Part shown: piece after piece, positions 1 through 7,641 of the stretch
How the letters are laid out: every line of letters begins with the position of its first letter
Numbering within the stretch: the stretch's first letter is position 1
Assembly (NCBI GenBank): GCA_002840735.1
Contig: PHBY01000023.1
Span: 1-48,931, forward strand
Length of the DNA: 48,931 nt
Direction of reading: 5' to 3'
Source: Chloroflexi bacterium HGW-Chloroflexi-2
GTDB lineage: Bacteria > Chloroflexota > Anaerolineae > Anaerolineales > Anaerolineaceae
Position numbers and translations under genes: made by a program
Notes under the pieces: model-generated
Databases searched by the model: none
What the model was told of the DNA's origin: nothing
What the model saw: only the letters and a program-made list of their open reading frames with translations

Positions 1-21
1 ATTATGAATCTGTAAACCAAA

Positions 22-164
22 AGTGCGTTGCACCTTGTGTAGATGTAAGATCAGGTGCATCGCACTTCTGGTCTTGTGGTAAATCGGGGCCTCTTCCAGG
101 ATGTTTGTATGTTGGTTCATCCCTAAGTGCAACGCACCGATCCGGTCTTAAGGTGCGATGCACT
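22..164. repeat. Cluster of 13-bp AGTGC..GCACC repeats
   Basis: Four near-palindromic 13-mers lie in alternating orientation: AGTGCGTTGCACC (22-34), GGTGCATCGCACT (54-66), AGTGCAACGCACC (126-138) and GGTGCGATGCACT (152-164). Two more occur at 9093-9105 and 9165-9177, beside the large repeat block. The core GTGC-N5-GCAC is constant and the centre varies, so each copy is a small inverted repeat. Function is unknown; dispersed intergenic repeats are the simplest reading. Confidence 0.75.
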
Positions 165-540
165 CCTGACACCCTTTTGATCACAATCATTTCCCTTTCC
201 TGGTAGTCTGATGCATCCCTCAATGTACCCAAAAGGGCAGACGACAATGCACCAATTTAAACAAAAGTTCCTGCCGAATCTGCCACCGGGACTGAGCCGA
301 TTTTACATTCATCTCAGCCTGAACACCTCCGAAGCACATACCGTATCCCCCGATGGGCAGGCAAGTGTGGCGGATTATCACGTGAGTTTGGATGAGCCAA
401 TGGGAGATTTCTGAAAAAAGAAGGGATTCAGGTAATTGGACATTGTGCATTGCTGGATCTGATGCCAGGAAAATAATTCAGCCTTAATTCTTTCCGGTAA
501 TTTAAAATTCTGATTTTCAGGATCACTCCATTGATTTGAG

Positions 541-569
541 TTGACACACTATTCGCATGTGTATATAAT
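541..569 (+). promoter_or_regulatory. Consensus sigma-70 type promoter of the toxin-antitoxin operon
   Basis: TTGACA (541-546), a 17-bp spacer and TATAAT (564-569) match the bacterial consensus exactly. The expected start of transcription near 576 lies beyond the ATG at 572, so that ATG cannot begin the antitoxin. AT-rich, partly symmetric sequence around the -10 is a plausible binding site for the antitoxin itself. Confidence 0.85.
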
Positions 570-619
570 ATATGTATGATAGCTATGTATTATTTATATG
601 TATCAATTGTGAGGTAATA

Positions 620-862
620 TTGGAAAGAATTCAGGTGCTTCTAGATCCCTGGGATCGTCAGGAATTAGAAAAATTAGCTAAAGAAGCAAATACGAGTATG
701 TCGGGTATCATTCGAGATTTAGTTCGTGATTATGTTAGCCATCAAAAAAGACTAAAATTACGCAGAGCAGCAGAATTAATGGAAAACGAATATCGAGTGA
801 ACGATGACCTGACTGCATTTTCTGCTTTAGACGGTGAGGATTTCATAGATGAAACGAAGTGA
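620..862 (+). CDS. Ribbon-helix-helix antitoxin
   Basis: This small DNA-binding protein of about 80 residues probably neutralises the MazF toxin encoded next and represses the operon. The N-terminal RIQVLLD strand, followed by helices containing LEKLAKEANTSMSGIIRDLV, is typical of the CopG/RHH fold; the acidic C-terminus (FSALDGEDFIDE) would bind the toxin. The TTG at 620 is chosen as start because GAGGT lies just upstream at 611-615 and the in-frame ATG at 572 is placed before the predicted transcription start. The 3' end overlaps the toxin gene by 14 bp, which suggests translational coupling. Type II antitoxins of this architecture normally autoregulate. Confidence 0.85.
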   Translation: MERIQVLLDPWDRQELEKLAKEANTSMSGIIRDLVRDYVSHQKRLKLRRAAELMENEYRVNDDLTAFSALDGEDFIDETK

Positions 863-1193
863 AATCTGGTTAATCAATCTTGATCCAACTATTGGGGCTG
901 AAATTAAAAAAACCAGACCATCAGTAATTATTTCTAGCAATGATCTGGGCACCTTACCGTTGAGAATTATCGCTCCTATCACAGAATGGAAACCACACTA
1001 TGCTCAGGTACCCTGGATGGTTAAAATCCTCCCGAATCAAAACTCAGGCTTAACTAAATTTTCCGCCATCGACCTATTCCAAATTCGGTCTGTATCAACA
1101 ACCAGGTTTATCCGCCAATTAGGAATAATTGATGAAAAAACGATGAAATTTGCCCTGGATGCTGTGGTAGAGGTGTTAGAAATCACGAACTGA
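849..1193 (+). CDS. MazF/PemK-family toxin endoribonuclease
   Basis: The 114-residue product has the MazF/PemK family N-terminus (RSEIWLINLDPTIGAEIKKTRP followed by SVIIS) with the GAEIKKTRP loop used in RNA cleavage, and the central segment LPLRIIAPIT. The family cuts mRNA at short single-stranded sequences and inhibits translation. Length is normal. The gene overlaps the antitoxin gene upstream and has no promoter of its own, so the pair is one operon. Target sequence cannot be inferred. The identification is firm; activity is inferred from family membership. Confidence 0.92.
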   Translation: MKRSEIWLINLDPTIGAEIKKTRPSVIISSNDLGTLPLRIIAPITEWKPHYAQVPWMVKILPNQNSGLTKFSAIDLFQIRSVSTTRFIRQLGIIDEKTMKFALDAVVEVLEITN

Positions 1194-1208
1194 ATCATCT
1201 TTTGAATA

Positions 1209-1236
1209 TTGACATTCATTCAATGTTATCTATAAT
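1209..1236 (+). promoter_or_regulatory. Promoter of the six-gene sugar operon
   Basis: TTGACA at 1209-1214, a 16-bp spacer and TATAAT at 1231-1236 form a near-ideal promoter. The start of transcription should fall at about 1243, inside the palindrome at 1234-1267, so a protein bound there would block initiation. Confidence 0.85.
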
Positions 1237-1267
1237 AATAGTATACGGTATACCGTATACTATTATT
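1234..1267. promoter_or_regulatory. 34-bp perfect palindrome, probable GntR operator
   Basis: Positions 1234-1250 are the exact reverse complement of 1251-1267. The core contains three GTATAC hexamers at 1241-1246, 1248-1253 and 1255-1260, spaced 7 bp apart, the middle one on the dyad axis. FadR-subfamily GntR regulators commonly bind GT-N(2-3)-AC dyads, and such a regulator is encoded two genes downstream (3556-4251). Placement over the transcription start suggests repression relieved by a sugar-derived ligand. Confidence 0.8.
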
Positions 1268-1286
1268 CACATTCAAAGGATTTACT

Positions 1287-3533
1287 ATGCCTTCCCCTGC
1301 CCTTGAATCAGTTACGTCCAACTTTGCTCCGAACAGACAAGTTTTATTTTCCAATCATCCCTTCTCAGTACGCATCAAACAGGATGGAACAAAGATTCCG
1401 GTGTTTGCATGGCAGGCTATCAGGGTTCGTAAGAATGGCAATTGGATTGATATGGAAGTCTTGGATTTTGATTCATCCAATGAATCATTTCAATACACTT
1501 TAGTTTCTTCATCCCAAAATAACATGCGGTTAACCATCAGGCTTACCGTCCATGAAAATCTCTTACTGGCTGAGTTACAGGCTGCTGATTCGTCCATCGA
1601 AGCCATTGCCATCGATTTCGCTGCCCAACCCGATGAACATTACCTCGGATTCGGTGAACGCTTCAACCGCATCGACCAGCGCGGTCAGGAGATTGACCTG
1701 TATGTGATCAACGGTGCCTCCGGAGGTTTAACCTACAAACCGATCCCCTTCTTTATGTCCAGTGCGGGGTATGCTGTGCGTTTACTCACATCGTACCGCA
1801 CCAAAGTGCGCCTGGCCTGCTACGACGATCCGACGGTGGTATCCATTCGCACGGAAGCCAACCAACTCTCTTTTCAATTATGGACGGGCGAACCCTTCGC
1901 AGACTTGCTCACCCGTTACACCCAATTATTAGGCAAACCACTTTACCAACCCGCAGCCTGGATCTTCGGTCCCTGGAAATCTCGCGATTGGACAGTTGAG
2001 ACTCAAACCACAGTGGAAGAGGACCTGCGCTTACCCCGCCAGTTAAATCTGCCAGGCTCCGTCAAATTAATCGATGCTGCCTGGGAAGCACAGTTAAATG
2101 ATTTCGAGTTTAATCAAAATTTCCCGGATCCGGAGGGAATGGTGGCTGAAGCCCGTAAACTCGGATACCGGATTGTGATCTGGGTAGCACCCTGGATTGT
2201 CAAATCGGATGCCAATCAGGAAATCTATGATTTTTGTGCAGAACAAGGTTTTCTGATCAAAAATTCCGCTGGGAGGACCTATGTGCACCGCCTGGGAAAT
2301 AGCCCCGGGTTCATGGGTTCCTGTCTTGATTTCACCAATCCTGCCACGGTTGAATGGTGGCAGACCCACATTGAAAAACTGGTGAAGATGGGGTTTGATG
2401 GTTTCAAGACCGACTTTGGCGAGCAGGTGCCGGAGGATGCTGTCTTCTATGATGGAAGGACCGGGCTTGAAATGCACAACCTTTACCCGCAAATTTACAA
2501 TCAGATCACCTATGAAGCCATGCAGCGCCATACCCATGGTATCCTGTTGGCTCGTTCCGCCTGGGATGGTTCCCAGCCCTACTGCACCTTATTTGCCGGG
2601 GATCAAAGTTCCGATTTTGGGCCTGCCACCGGCTTCCCCAGCGTCATCAAAGCCGCCCAAAATGCCGGGTTGAGTGGCTTTCCCTTCTACGCCAGCGATA
2701 TCGGTGGCTATTTCGGCACCCCCACCGAGAAAGTCTTCGCCCGCTGGATTGCTTTTGGCGCTTTCCTACCCATCATGCAGCTGCATGGACTGGGTTGCCG
2801 GGAACCCTGGAAGTATTCGTCGCAAATATTGGATTTGTATCGCAATTTCGCCCGCATCCACACCGATTTATTCCCTTATATCTATACGCATGCTTTGGTT
2901 GCATCCAATACCGGGGTGCCATTGGTGCGTGCCATGGCTTTCGCTTTCCCACATGAACCGGACATCTGGCAGATCGACAATGAATTGCAATATTCCTTCG
3001 GCAGTGATCTGCTGGTTTCGCCGGTGTATTCCGGTCACAGCGATGTCTGGCGTGTGAACCTGCCCGCTGGCATCTGGCGCGATTATTGGGATGGCACCCC
3101 TTATCAGGGTGGCAGAACCATCCAGGTAAAAGCGGATATCGATTACCTTCCGGTCTTTGCCAGAGTTGGCACCATCATCCCGCTGCTGGATCCTTCCGCC
3201 GACACCCTGTTGCCCGTTATGGATGAACCTGAGATTAAAGTAGCCGGGAATGACCTGCGACTGCAAATTTATCCCGGTGCGGATGGCTCCTTCCCGCTTT
3301 ATGATGGCACAGTATTTAGCTGGCAGGATTCCTCATCGACCTTGCAGATAGCATCCCAACCGGTTAACCGCCAGATTTCCATCCGGATGATGGATTCCGC
3401 TCTTCAGTTTCGTCATGTAATGGATGAACAAGGGATCCACCTCCCCACCGAAAACACCAATCTGAATGGCGACCCCGGTCATATTCGTTTTCAAACAATG
3501 AAGGGTCAAACCTATCAGGTGGTTTTTAAGTAG
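1287..3533 (+). CDS. GH31 family alpha-glycosidase (alpha-xylosidase/alpha-glucosidase type)
   Basis: A 748-residue retaining alpha-glycosidase of family GH31. The N-terminal beta-sandwich (about 1-220, with HYLGFGERF) leads into the TIM barrel. The nucleophile is predicted as D376 in FKTDFGE and the acid/base as D439 in AGDQSSDFG; LARSAWDGSQ and DIGGYFG are further family motifs. The FKTDFGE and MHN spacing resembles alpha-xylosidase YicI more than sulfoquinovosidase YihQ, but substrate is not certain. There is no signal peptide, so it acts on an imported disaccharide or glycoside in the cytoplasm. AAAGGA precedes the ATG. It is the first gene of an operon and the only glycosidase in it. Confidence 0.9.
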   Translation: MPSPALESVTSNFAPNRQVLFSNHPFSVRIKQDGTKIPVFAWQAIRVRKNGNWIDMEVLDFDSSNESFQYTLVSSSQNNMRLTIRLTVHENLLLAELQAADSSIEAIAIDFAAQPDEHYLGFGERFNRIDQRGQEIDLYVINGASGGLTYKPIPFFMSSAGYAVRLLTSYRTKVRLACYDDPTVVSIRTEANQLSFQLWTGEPFADLLTRYTQLLGKPLYQPAAWIFGPWKSRDWTVETQTTVEEDLRLPRQLNLPGSVKLIDAAWEAQLNDFEFNQNFPDPEGMVAEARKLGYRIVIWVAPWIVKSDANQEIYDFCAEQGFLIKNSAGRTYVHRLGNSPGFMGSCLDFTNPATVEWWQTHIEKLVKMGFDGFKTDFGEQVPEDAVFYDGRTGLEMHNLYPQIYNQITYEAMQRHTHGILLARSAWDGSQPYCTLFAGDQSSDFGPATGFPSVIKAAQNAGLSGFPFYASDIGGYFGTPTEKVFARWIAFGAFLPIMQLHGLGCREPWKYSSQILDLYRNFARIHTDLFPYIYTHALVASNTGVPLVRAMAFAFPHEPDIWQIDNELQYSFGSDLLVSPVYSGHSDVWRVNLPAGIWRDYWDGTPYQGGRTIQVKADIDYLPVFARVGTIIPLLDPSADTLLPVMDEPEIKVAGNDLRLQIYPGADGSFPLYDGTVFSWQDSSSTLQIASQPVNRQISIRMMDSALQFRHVMDEQGIHLPTENTNLNGDPGHIRFQTMKGQTYQVVFK

Positions 3534-3555
3534 CAGTTAGAGAAAAGGATCGTAT

Positions 3556-4251
3556 ATGGCACGAATTCCCGAAACAATCGAATGGCACCAAGCATTAAAG
3601 CCCATTAAATCGCAAACCCTTTTAGCGGATCAGGTGTATGAGAATCTCTCACACGCCATCCTCACTCGAAAAATTAGACCGGGCCAACACCTGGTGGAGC
3701 AGCCCCTGGCGGATCAGCTGGCTGTCAGTCGTATTTCTGTGCGTGAAGCCATCCGCCGATTGGCGCAGGACGGACTGGTGGAGATTATCCCCTCGAAAGG
3801 CTCATTCGTGGTGAATCTCACTGCAGAGGATGTCAAGGAAATCTATCAGCTGCGTTCTGCGCTTGAAATTATCGCCTTGAAGGAAATCATGACCAGCAAT
3901 CACCCCAACCTTGCGCCACTGGACAGGATTGTTGCCCAGATGATTGCCCTGGAGCAGCAGGAAGATCGTTTGCAGGGAGCTGCACTGGACAATCAATTCC
4001 ACCGCACGCTGATGAATCTATCCGGTCTGACCCGCACCATCCGCATCTGGGAGCAGATGTCCACCCAGATTACCATGGTCATTTATACGGTCAGCAGCCA
4101 TTATCCATCCTATGAGGGGCTGGTCGAACGGCATGCCAAACTGGTGTATTTAATTCGCTCGGGTAATTATGACAATGCCGAATTCTATCTGTGTGAGCAT
4201 ATTCAGCAGGGAGCGGAATTGCTCTTATCTGCTATGAGTCAAACCAATTAG
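3556..4251 (+). CDS. GntR-family regulator, FadR/FCD subfamily
   Basis: The 231-residue protein has an N-terminal winged helix (QVYENLSHAILTRKIRPG, then LADQLAVSRISVREAIRRLAQDG within residues 25-85) and an all-helical FCD ligand-binding domain. The usual metal-binding pattern is partly visible in DNQFHRTLM and the later ERHAKLV and YLCEHI histidines. FadR-type GntR proteins bind dyad operators and respond to sugar acids or related metabolites. It lies 22 bp after the GH31 gene and 19 bp before the dehydratase, so it probably controls its own operon through the palindrome at 1234-1267. The effector is unknown. Confidence 0.93.
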   Translation: MARIPETIEWHQALKPIKSQTLLADQVYENLSHAILTRKIRPGQHLVEQPLADQLAVSRISVREAIRRLAQDGLVEIIPSKGSFVVNLTAEDVKEIYQLRSALEIIALKEIMTSNHPNLAPLDRIVAQMIALEQQEDRLQGAALDNQFHRTLMNLSGLTRTIRIWEQMSTQITMVIYTVSSHYPSYEGLVERHAKLVYLIRSGNYDNAEFYLCEHIQQGAELLLSAMSQTN

Positions 4252-4270
4252 AAATTATTAAGAGGACATT

Positions 4271-5428
4271 ATGAAAATCAACCAAATTGAATGCAGTCTC
4301 ATCGAGTACCCATTACCTGCCCCATTACGCCCCGCCTGGGCACCCGGACGTGTCTTCACCACCACCAATTGCACGCTGTTACGTGTGCATACCGATGAAG
4401 GCGTCAGTGGCGTAGGTGCCGGTCCCGAAGTAGGCCTGCTGGGGATCAACACCTTTGCCGACCTGGTCTCCCCCTACATTCTCGGAAAAGATCCCTTCAT
4501 GGTCGAACAGATCAGTCCCTACTTGCGCGTGGCTGCCCGGGATGGCAGTTACCCGTGGGCGTTCGAAATGGCGCTCTGGGATATCATCGGCAAGGTCACC
4601 AACCAGCCAGTCTACCGACTGTGGGGAGGGTTCCAGAGTCGTATGCCGGCGTATGCCAGCCTGGCAGAAGTGCCCAGCTTTGAGGAACAGGTGGAACGCA
4701 TTCAACTGCTGCGCAGCTCCGGCATGCGCGCCTTCAAACTGCGATTGCGCCGTTCTTCCATTAAAGAGGATATCGCCCTGGTAGAGCACATCCGCTCTGT
4801 CTTTGGTGATGAGATTGACCTGATGGTGGACGCCAATCAAGCACATGTGATGCCCTCTCCCAAACCGATCGGCGCATGGACCTACTTTGAAGCCCTGACT
4901 GTGGCACGTGCCATGCAGGATCTCAATGTATTATGGGTGGAAGAACCCCTACCGCGCTATAACTACCATCAACTGGCGCAACTGGCGGAAGCGGTGGATA
5001 TCCCGATTGCCGGTGGTGAACTGAATATCGGCTTGCATGAATACAAGATGCTGGTGGATATGAATTGCTATGACATTATCCAGGCGGATGCTGCTTTCTC
5101 GGAAGGAATCTTCCAACTACGCAAAGTGGCGGCTCTGGCAGAAATGTCCTTTAAGAAATTCATTCCGCATACCTGGTCAAACGGTATTGGGTTGGCAGCC
5201 AACCTGCAATTGGCAGCATCCCTGCCAAACTGCCCCTGGTTCGAATTCCCGGTCGACCCACCTGGGTGGACGGTGGAAGCTCGCGACTTCATGCTCAAAC
5301 AACCCTTTCAGGTGGATGCGGATGGCACCATCGGTCTCAGTGATTTACCTGGATTGGGATTGGAGTTGGATGAACTGGCCATCCAGAAGCACACCAAACA
5401 GCATTGGATCAGTGATAGAGTCATTTGA
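4271..5428 (+). CDS. Enolase-superfamily sugar-acid dehydratase (mandelate racemase/muconate lactonizing family)
   Basis: A 385-residue protein with the enolase-superfamily capping domain (about 1-130) and a modified TIM barrel. Metal ligands can be assigned as D187 (VDANQA), E224 or E225 (VEEPLP) and E250 (GGE). K156 in FKLRL and H300 in IPHTW are candidate acid/base residues. The family abstracts a proton alpha to a carboxylate; many members dehydrate sugar acids to 2-keto-3-deoxy acids. In this operon, a dehydratase making a keto-deoxy acid for the PfkB kinase and aldolase is plausible, but racemase or epimerase activity cannot be excluded. Start supported by GAGG upstream. Confidence 0.88.
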   Translation: MKINQIECSLIEYPLPAPLRPAWAPGRVFTTTNCTLLRVHTDEGVSGVGAGPEVGLLGINTFADLVSPYILGKDPFMVEQISPYLRVAARDGSYPWAFEMALWDIIGKVTNQPVYRLWGGFQSRMPAYASLAEVPSFEEQVERIQLLRSSGMRAFKLRLRRSSIKEDIALVEHIRSVFGDEIDLMVDANQAHVMPSPKPIGAWTYFEALTVARAMQDLNVLWVEEPLPRYNYHQLAQLAEAVDIPIAGGELNIGLHEYKMLVDMNCYDIIQADAAFSEGIFQLRKVAALAEMSFKKFIPHTWSNGIGLAANLQLAASLPNCPWFEFPVDPPGWTVEARDFMLKQPFQVDADGTIGLSDLPGLGLELDELAIQKHTKQHWISDRVI

Positions 5429-5451
5429 GAAAATAGTGAAAGGGCATAACC

Positions 5452-6708
5452 ATGTGTACAGAAGCAACTTTAGAACAGGACATTTTGGCGTTAGCGCTCG
5501 CGCCACGTGATGAACGTAAAAAAATGGCAGTCCAGATACTCAACCTGACCTGGGAGAAAGGACTCTACCCGGCATCCATCGCCCCGGTCTATCAGGCACT
5601 CGGACGGGGTGAACTACCTCCCATGACCATCCCGGCCTTCAACGTGCGCGGACTGACTTACCCTCTCGCCCGAGCAATCTGGCGAGCTGCGCTCCAGGCT
5701 GATTGTGGACCAATCATCTTCGAACTGGCTCCCTCCGAAGCGACTGGTTGCGACCAGACCTTCGAGGAATATGCTGCCATGGTGATGGCTGCAGCATTCA
5801 AAGAAGGGTACCGTGGACCCGTCTTCCTGCAGGGAGATCACTTCAGCATTGACCACCTCAGTGATACCGAACCCCTCACCGAGCTGGCGTTGCAGGTGAT
5901 TGAATCCGGTTTTTATCAAATCGATATTGATGGTTCACACCAGTACAATTCCCAGGCAGAGCAGTTGACCGATTTCCATGCACCGAATGCCCAGGTCACT
6001 GCCCGGCTGATCAGCTCATTGCGTCAGAAACAACCGCGTGATATTCACCTTACTTTGGGGGGTGAAGTGGGTGAAATCGGTGGTCGTAACACTTCCGTGG
6101 AAGATCTGATTGCTTTCCGCAGTGAACTACAGAATTATTTGCCGAAAGACACAGCAGACCTCGACAAAATCAGCGCCCAGACCGGCACCACTCACAGTGG
6201 CATCGTCTTGCCAGACGGCAGTACCGGTCGGATGAGCGTGGATTTTTCATTAATCGCACAACTGGCACAACAAGCGCGCCAATTCGGCTGGTCTGGCATG
6301 GTACAGCATGGCGCTTCCACCCTGCAAATTAAAGATCTGGCGCAGCTTCCTGCAGCCGGTGTGGTTGAGGTACATCTCGCCACCCAGATCCAGAACATCC
6401 TCTTCGATCATCCCGCTTTTCCTATCGAGCTACGCGATCAGATGAAGCGCGAGTTGGTTAAATCCACACGAGGAGCGGAAGGTGATCAGCTGGAGACTGC
6501 AGATGACCTGAGCGAAGCGCAACGCTTTTATCAGGCACGCTGGGCAGCCTGGGGAATTTACAAATCCCAGCTATGGCAACTCCAACCTGAGGTCATCAGT
6601 CAGATAGCGGACAGTTTGGCAGAATGGGCAACTTCAATTTTTCAATCCCTTAAAGTTGCTCAGCACAGCCAGGTATTGCAGGATTTTTATCCAGGAGGAG
6701 AGAATTGA
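5452..6708 (+). CDS. Class II fructose-bisphosphate-aldolase-like TIM-barrel protein
   Basis: The 418-residue product resembles class II ketose-bisphosphate aldolases: IPAFNVRG near residue 60, QGDHFSID with a likely zinc-binding His, LGGEVGEIGG with a conserved glutamate, and VQHGAST similar to the phosphate-binding HGGS segment. About 55 N-terminal residues precede the usual start of the fold, so it is longer than typical FBA or tagatose-bisphosphate aldolase. Several substitutions mean it could use a different substrate. It overlaps the kinase gene by 4 bp (TTGA), showing tight coupling. The product is expected to cleave the phosphorylated sugar made by that kinase. Confidence 0.72.
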   Translation: MCTEATLEQDILALALAPRDERKKMAVQILNLTWEKGLYPASIAPVYQALGRGELPPMTIPAFNVRGLTYPLARAIWRAALQADCGPIIFELAPSEATGCDQTFEEYAAMVMAAAFKEGYRGPVFLQGDHFSIDHLSDTEPLTELALQVIESGFYQIDIDGSHQYNSQAEQLTDFHAPNAQVTARLISSLRQKQPRDIHLTLGGEVGEIGGRNTSVEDLIAFRSELQNYLPKDTADLDKISAQTGTTHSGIVLPDGSTGRMSVDFSLIAQLAQQARQFGWSGMVQHGASTLQIKDLAQLPAAGVVEVHLATQIQNILFDHPAFPIELRDQMKRELVKSTRGAEGDQLETADDLSEAQRFYQARWAAWGIYKSQLWQLQPEVISQIADSLAEWATSIFQSLKVAQHSQVLQDFYPGGEN

Positions 6709-7628
6709 AACATTTTGACGTGGTCGGTTTAGGACTGGCAACCCTGGATATTCTTGTCCAAACACCTCGCTTACCCAATTCAAACGATTGTTTTCCGATC
6801 GCTGCCCTGGAAATGCAGGGGGGTGGCCCGGTAGCCACAGCTTTGGTAGCCCTCTCCAAATTGGGAGCCAATTGCAATTACCTGGGCTCGATCGCCTCTG
6901 ATGATACTGCCACACAAATCATTTCTGAATTGCATCGTTATGGCATTGATACTGAACATTGCCCTAAACGGGATTCGGGTGTTTCTTCTGCTTCCGTGAT
7001 TCTGGTGGAACAAAGCAATGGTCAACGGGCAATTCTGTTTCAAAAATCCACCTCGCAGGATTTACAACCGGAAGAAGTTCCGCTGGATCTGATCAAAAAT
7101 GCCCGTGCCCTACACCTGGACGGATTTTTCACACCAGCAGCGATCCACGCTGCCAGAATAGCGCGTGAACACAACGTCCTGGTTTCTCTCGATGGAGGTG
7201 CGGGTGAATTGATGTGGGACGAACTGACCGAGTTGCTTCCCCTGGTGGATATCCTGGTGGTGGCAAAGAAGTTCGCTTTTGAGACCACCGGTAAACAGGA
7301 TATTCTGGTTGCTGGTATGAATTTATTAAACACCTATCGAAATCAACAGGTGGTCATCACCGATGGGGAACATGGTAGCTGGTATTGGGATCGTCATACC
7401 CATTTTCACCAACCGGCTTTCCAGGTGGATGTGGTGGATACGACCGGTGCTGGGGATACTTTTCATGGGGTATATCTATACGCATGCTTACAACCCGAAT
7501 GGACACCCCAATACCGGCTTAAATTCGCCAGCGCTGTGGCCGCATTGAAATGCACACAAATCGGCGGCAGAAAAGGAATCCCCACCCTGGCGCAAACACA
7601 GCAATTTATCAACTCATATCAAAATTAA
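6705..7628 (+). CDS. PfkB-family (ribokinase-like) carbohydrate kinase
   Basis: A 307-residue sugar kinase: N-terminal VGLGLATLDILV, the GGGPVATAL segment with the di-glycine hinge near residue 40, and the ATP-binding/catalytic motif DTTGAGDTF with catalytic D251. The family phosphorylates ketoses, 2-keto-3-deoxygluconate or nucleosides. Start is TTG at 6705, supported by AGGAGGAG at 6693-6700 and by the 4-bp overlap with the aldolase stop. Its operon position between aldolase and isomerase suggests it phosphorylates the ketose or keto-deoxy acid of this pathway. Confidence 0.93.
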   Translation: MKHFDVVGLGLATLDILVQTPRLPNSNDCFPIAALEMQGGGPVATALVALSKLGANCNYLGSIASDDTATQIISELHRYGIDTEHCPKRDSGVSSASVILVEQSNGQRAILFQKSTSQDLQPEEVPLDLIKNARALHLDGFFTPAAIHAARIAREHNVLVSLDGGAGELMWDELTELLPLVDILVVAKKFAFETTGKQDILVAGMNLLNTYRNQQVVITDGEHGSWYWDRHTHFHQPAFQVDVVDTTGAGDTFHGVYLYACLQPEWTPQYRLKFASAVAALKCTQIGGRKGIPTLAQTQQFINSYQN

Positions 7629-7641
7629 AAAAGGAAGATTT

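Larger units (their letters stand above)
1..619. other. Gene-poor stretch with short dispersed repeats
   Basis: No convincing gene precedes the toxin-antitoxin pair. Several open frames run through 2-450 on both strands, but they lack ribosome binding sites, recognisable domains and normal composition. The stretch holds four copies of a 13-bp motif related to AGTGCRWYGCACC, at 22-34, 54-66, 126-138 and 152-164, and the promoter at 541-569. Confidence 0.6.

Noticed and set aside
211-450. Small open frames on both strands near the window start
   Set aside because: Overlapping frames on opposite strands without ribosome binding site or similarity to a known fold.
1287-3533. GH31 enzyme as a sulfoquinovosidase, operon as sulfosugar pathway
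   Set aside because: Isomerase, kinase and aldolase made this attractive, but the GH31 motifs follow the YicI/alpha-xylosidase pattern and I do not see the YihQ-specific sulfonate-binding residues; the dehydratase is not part of that route.
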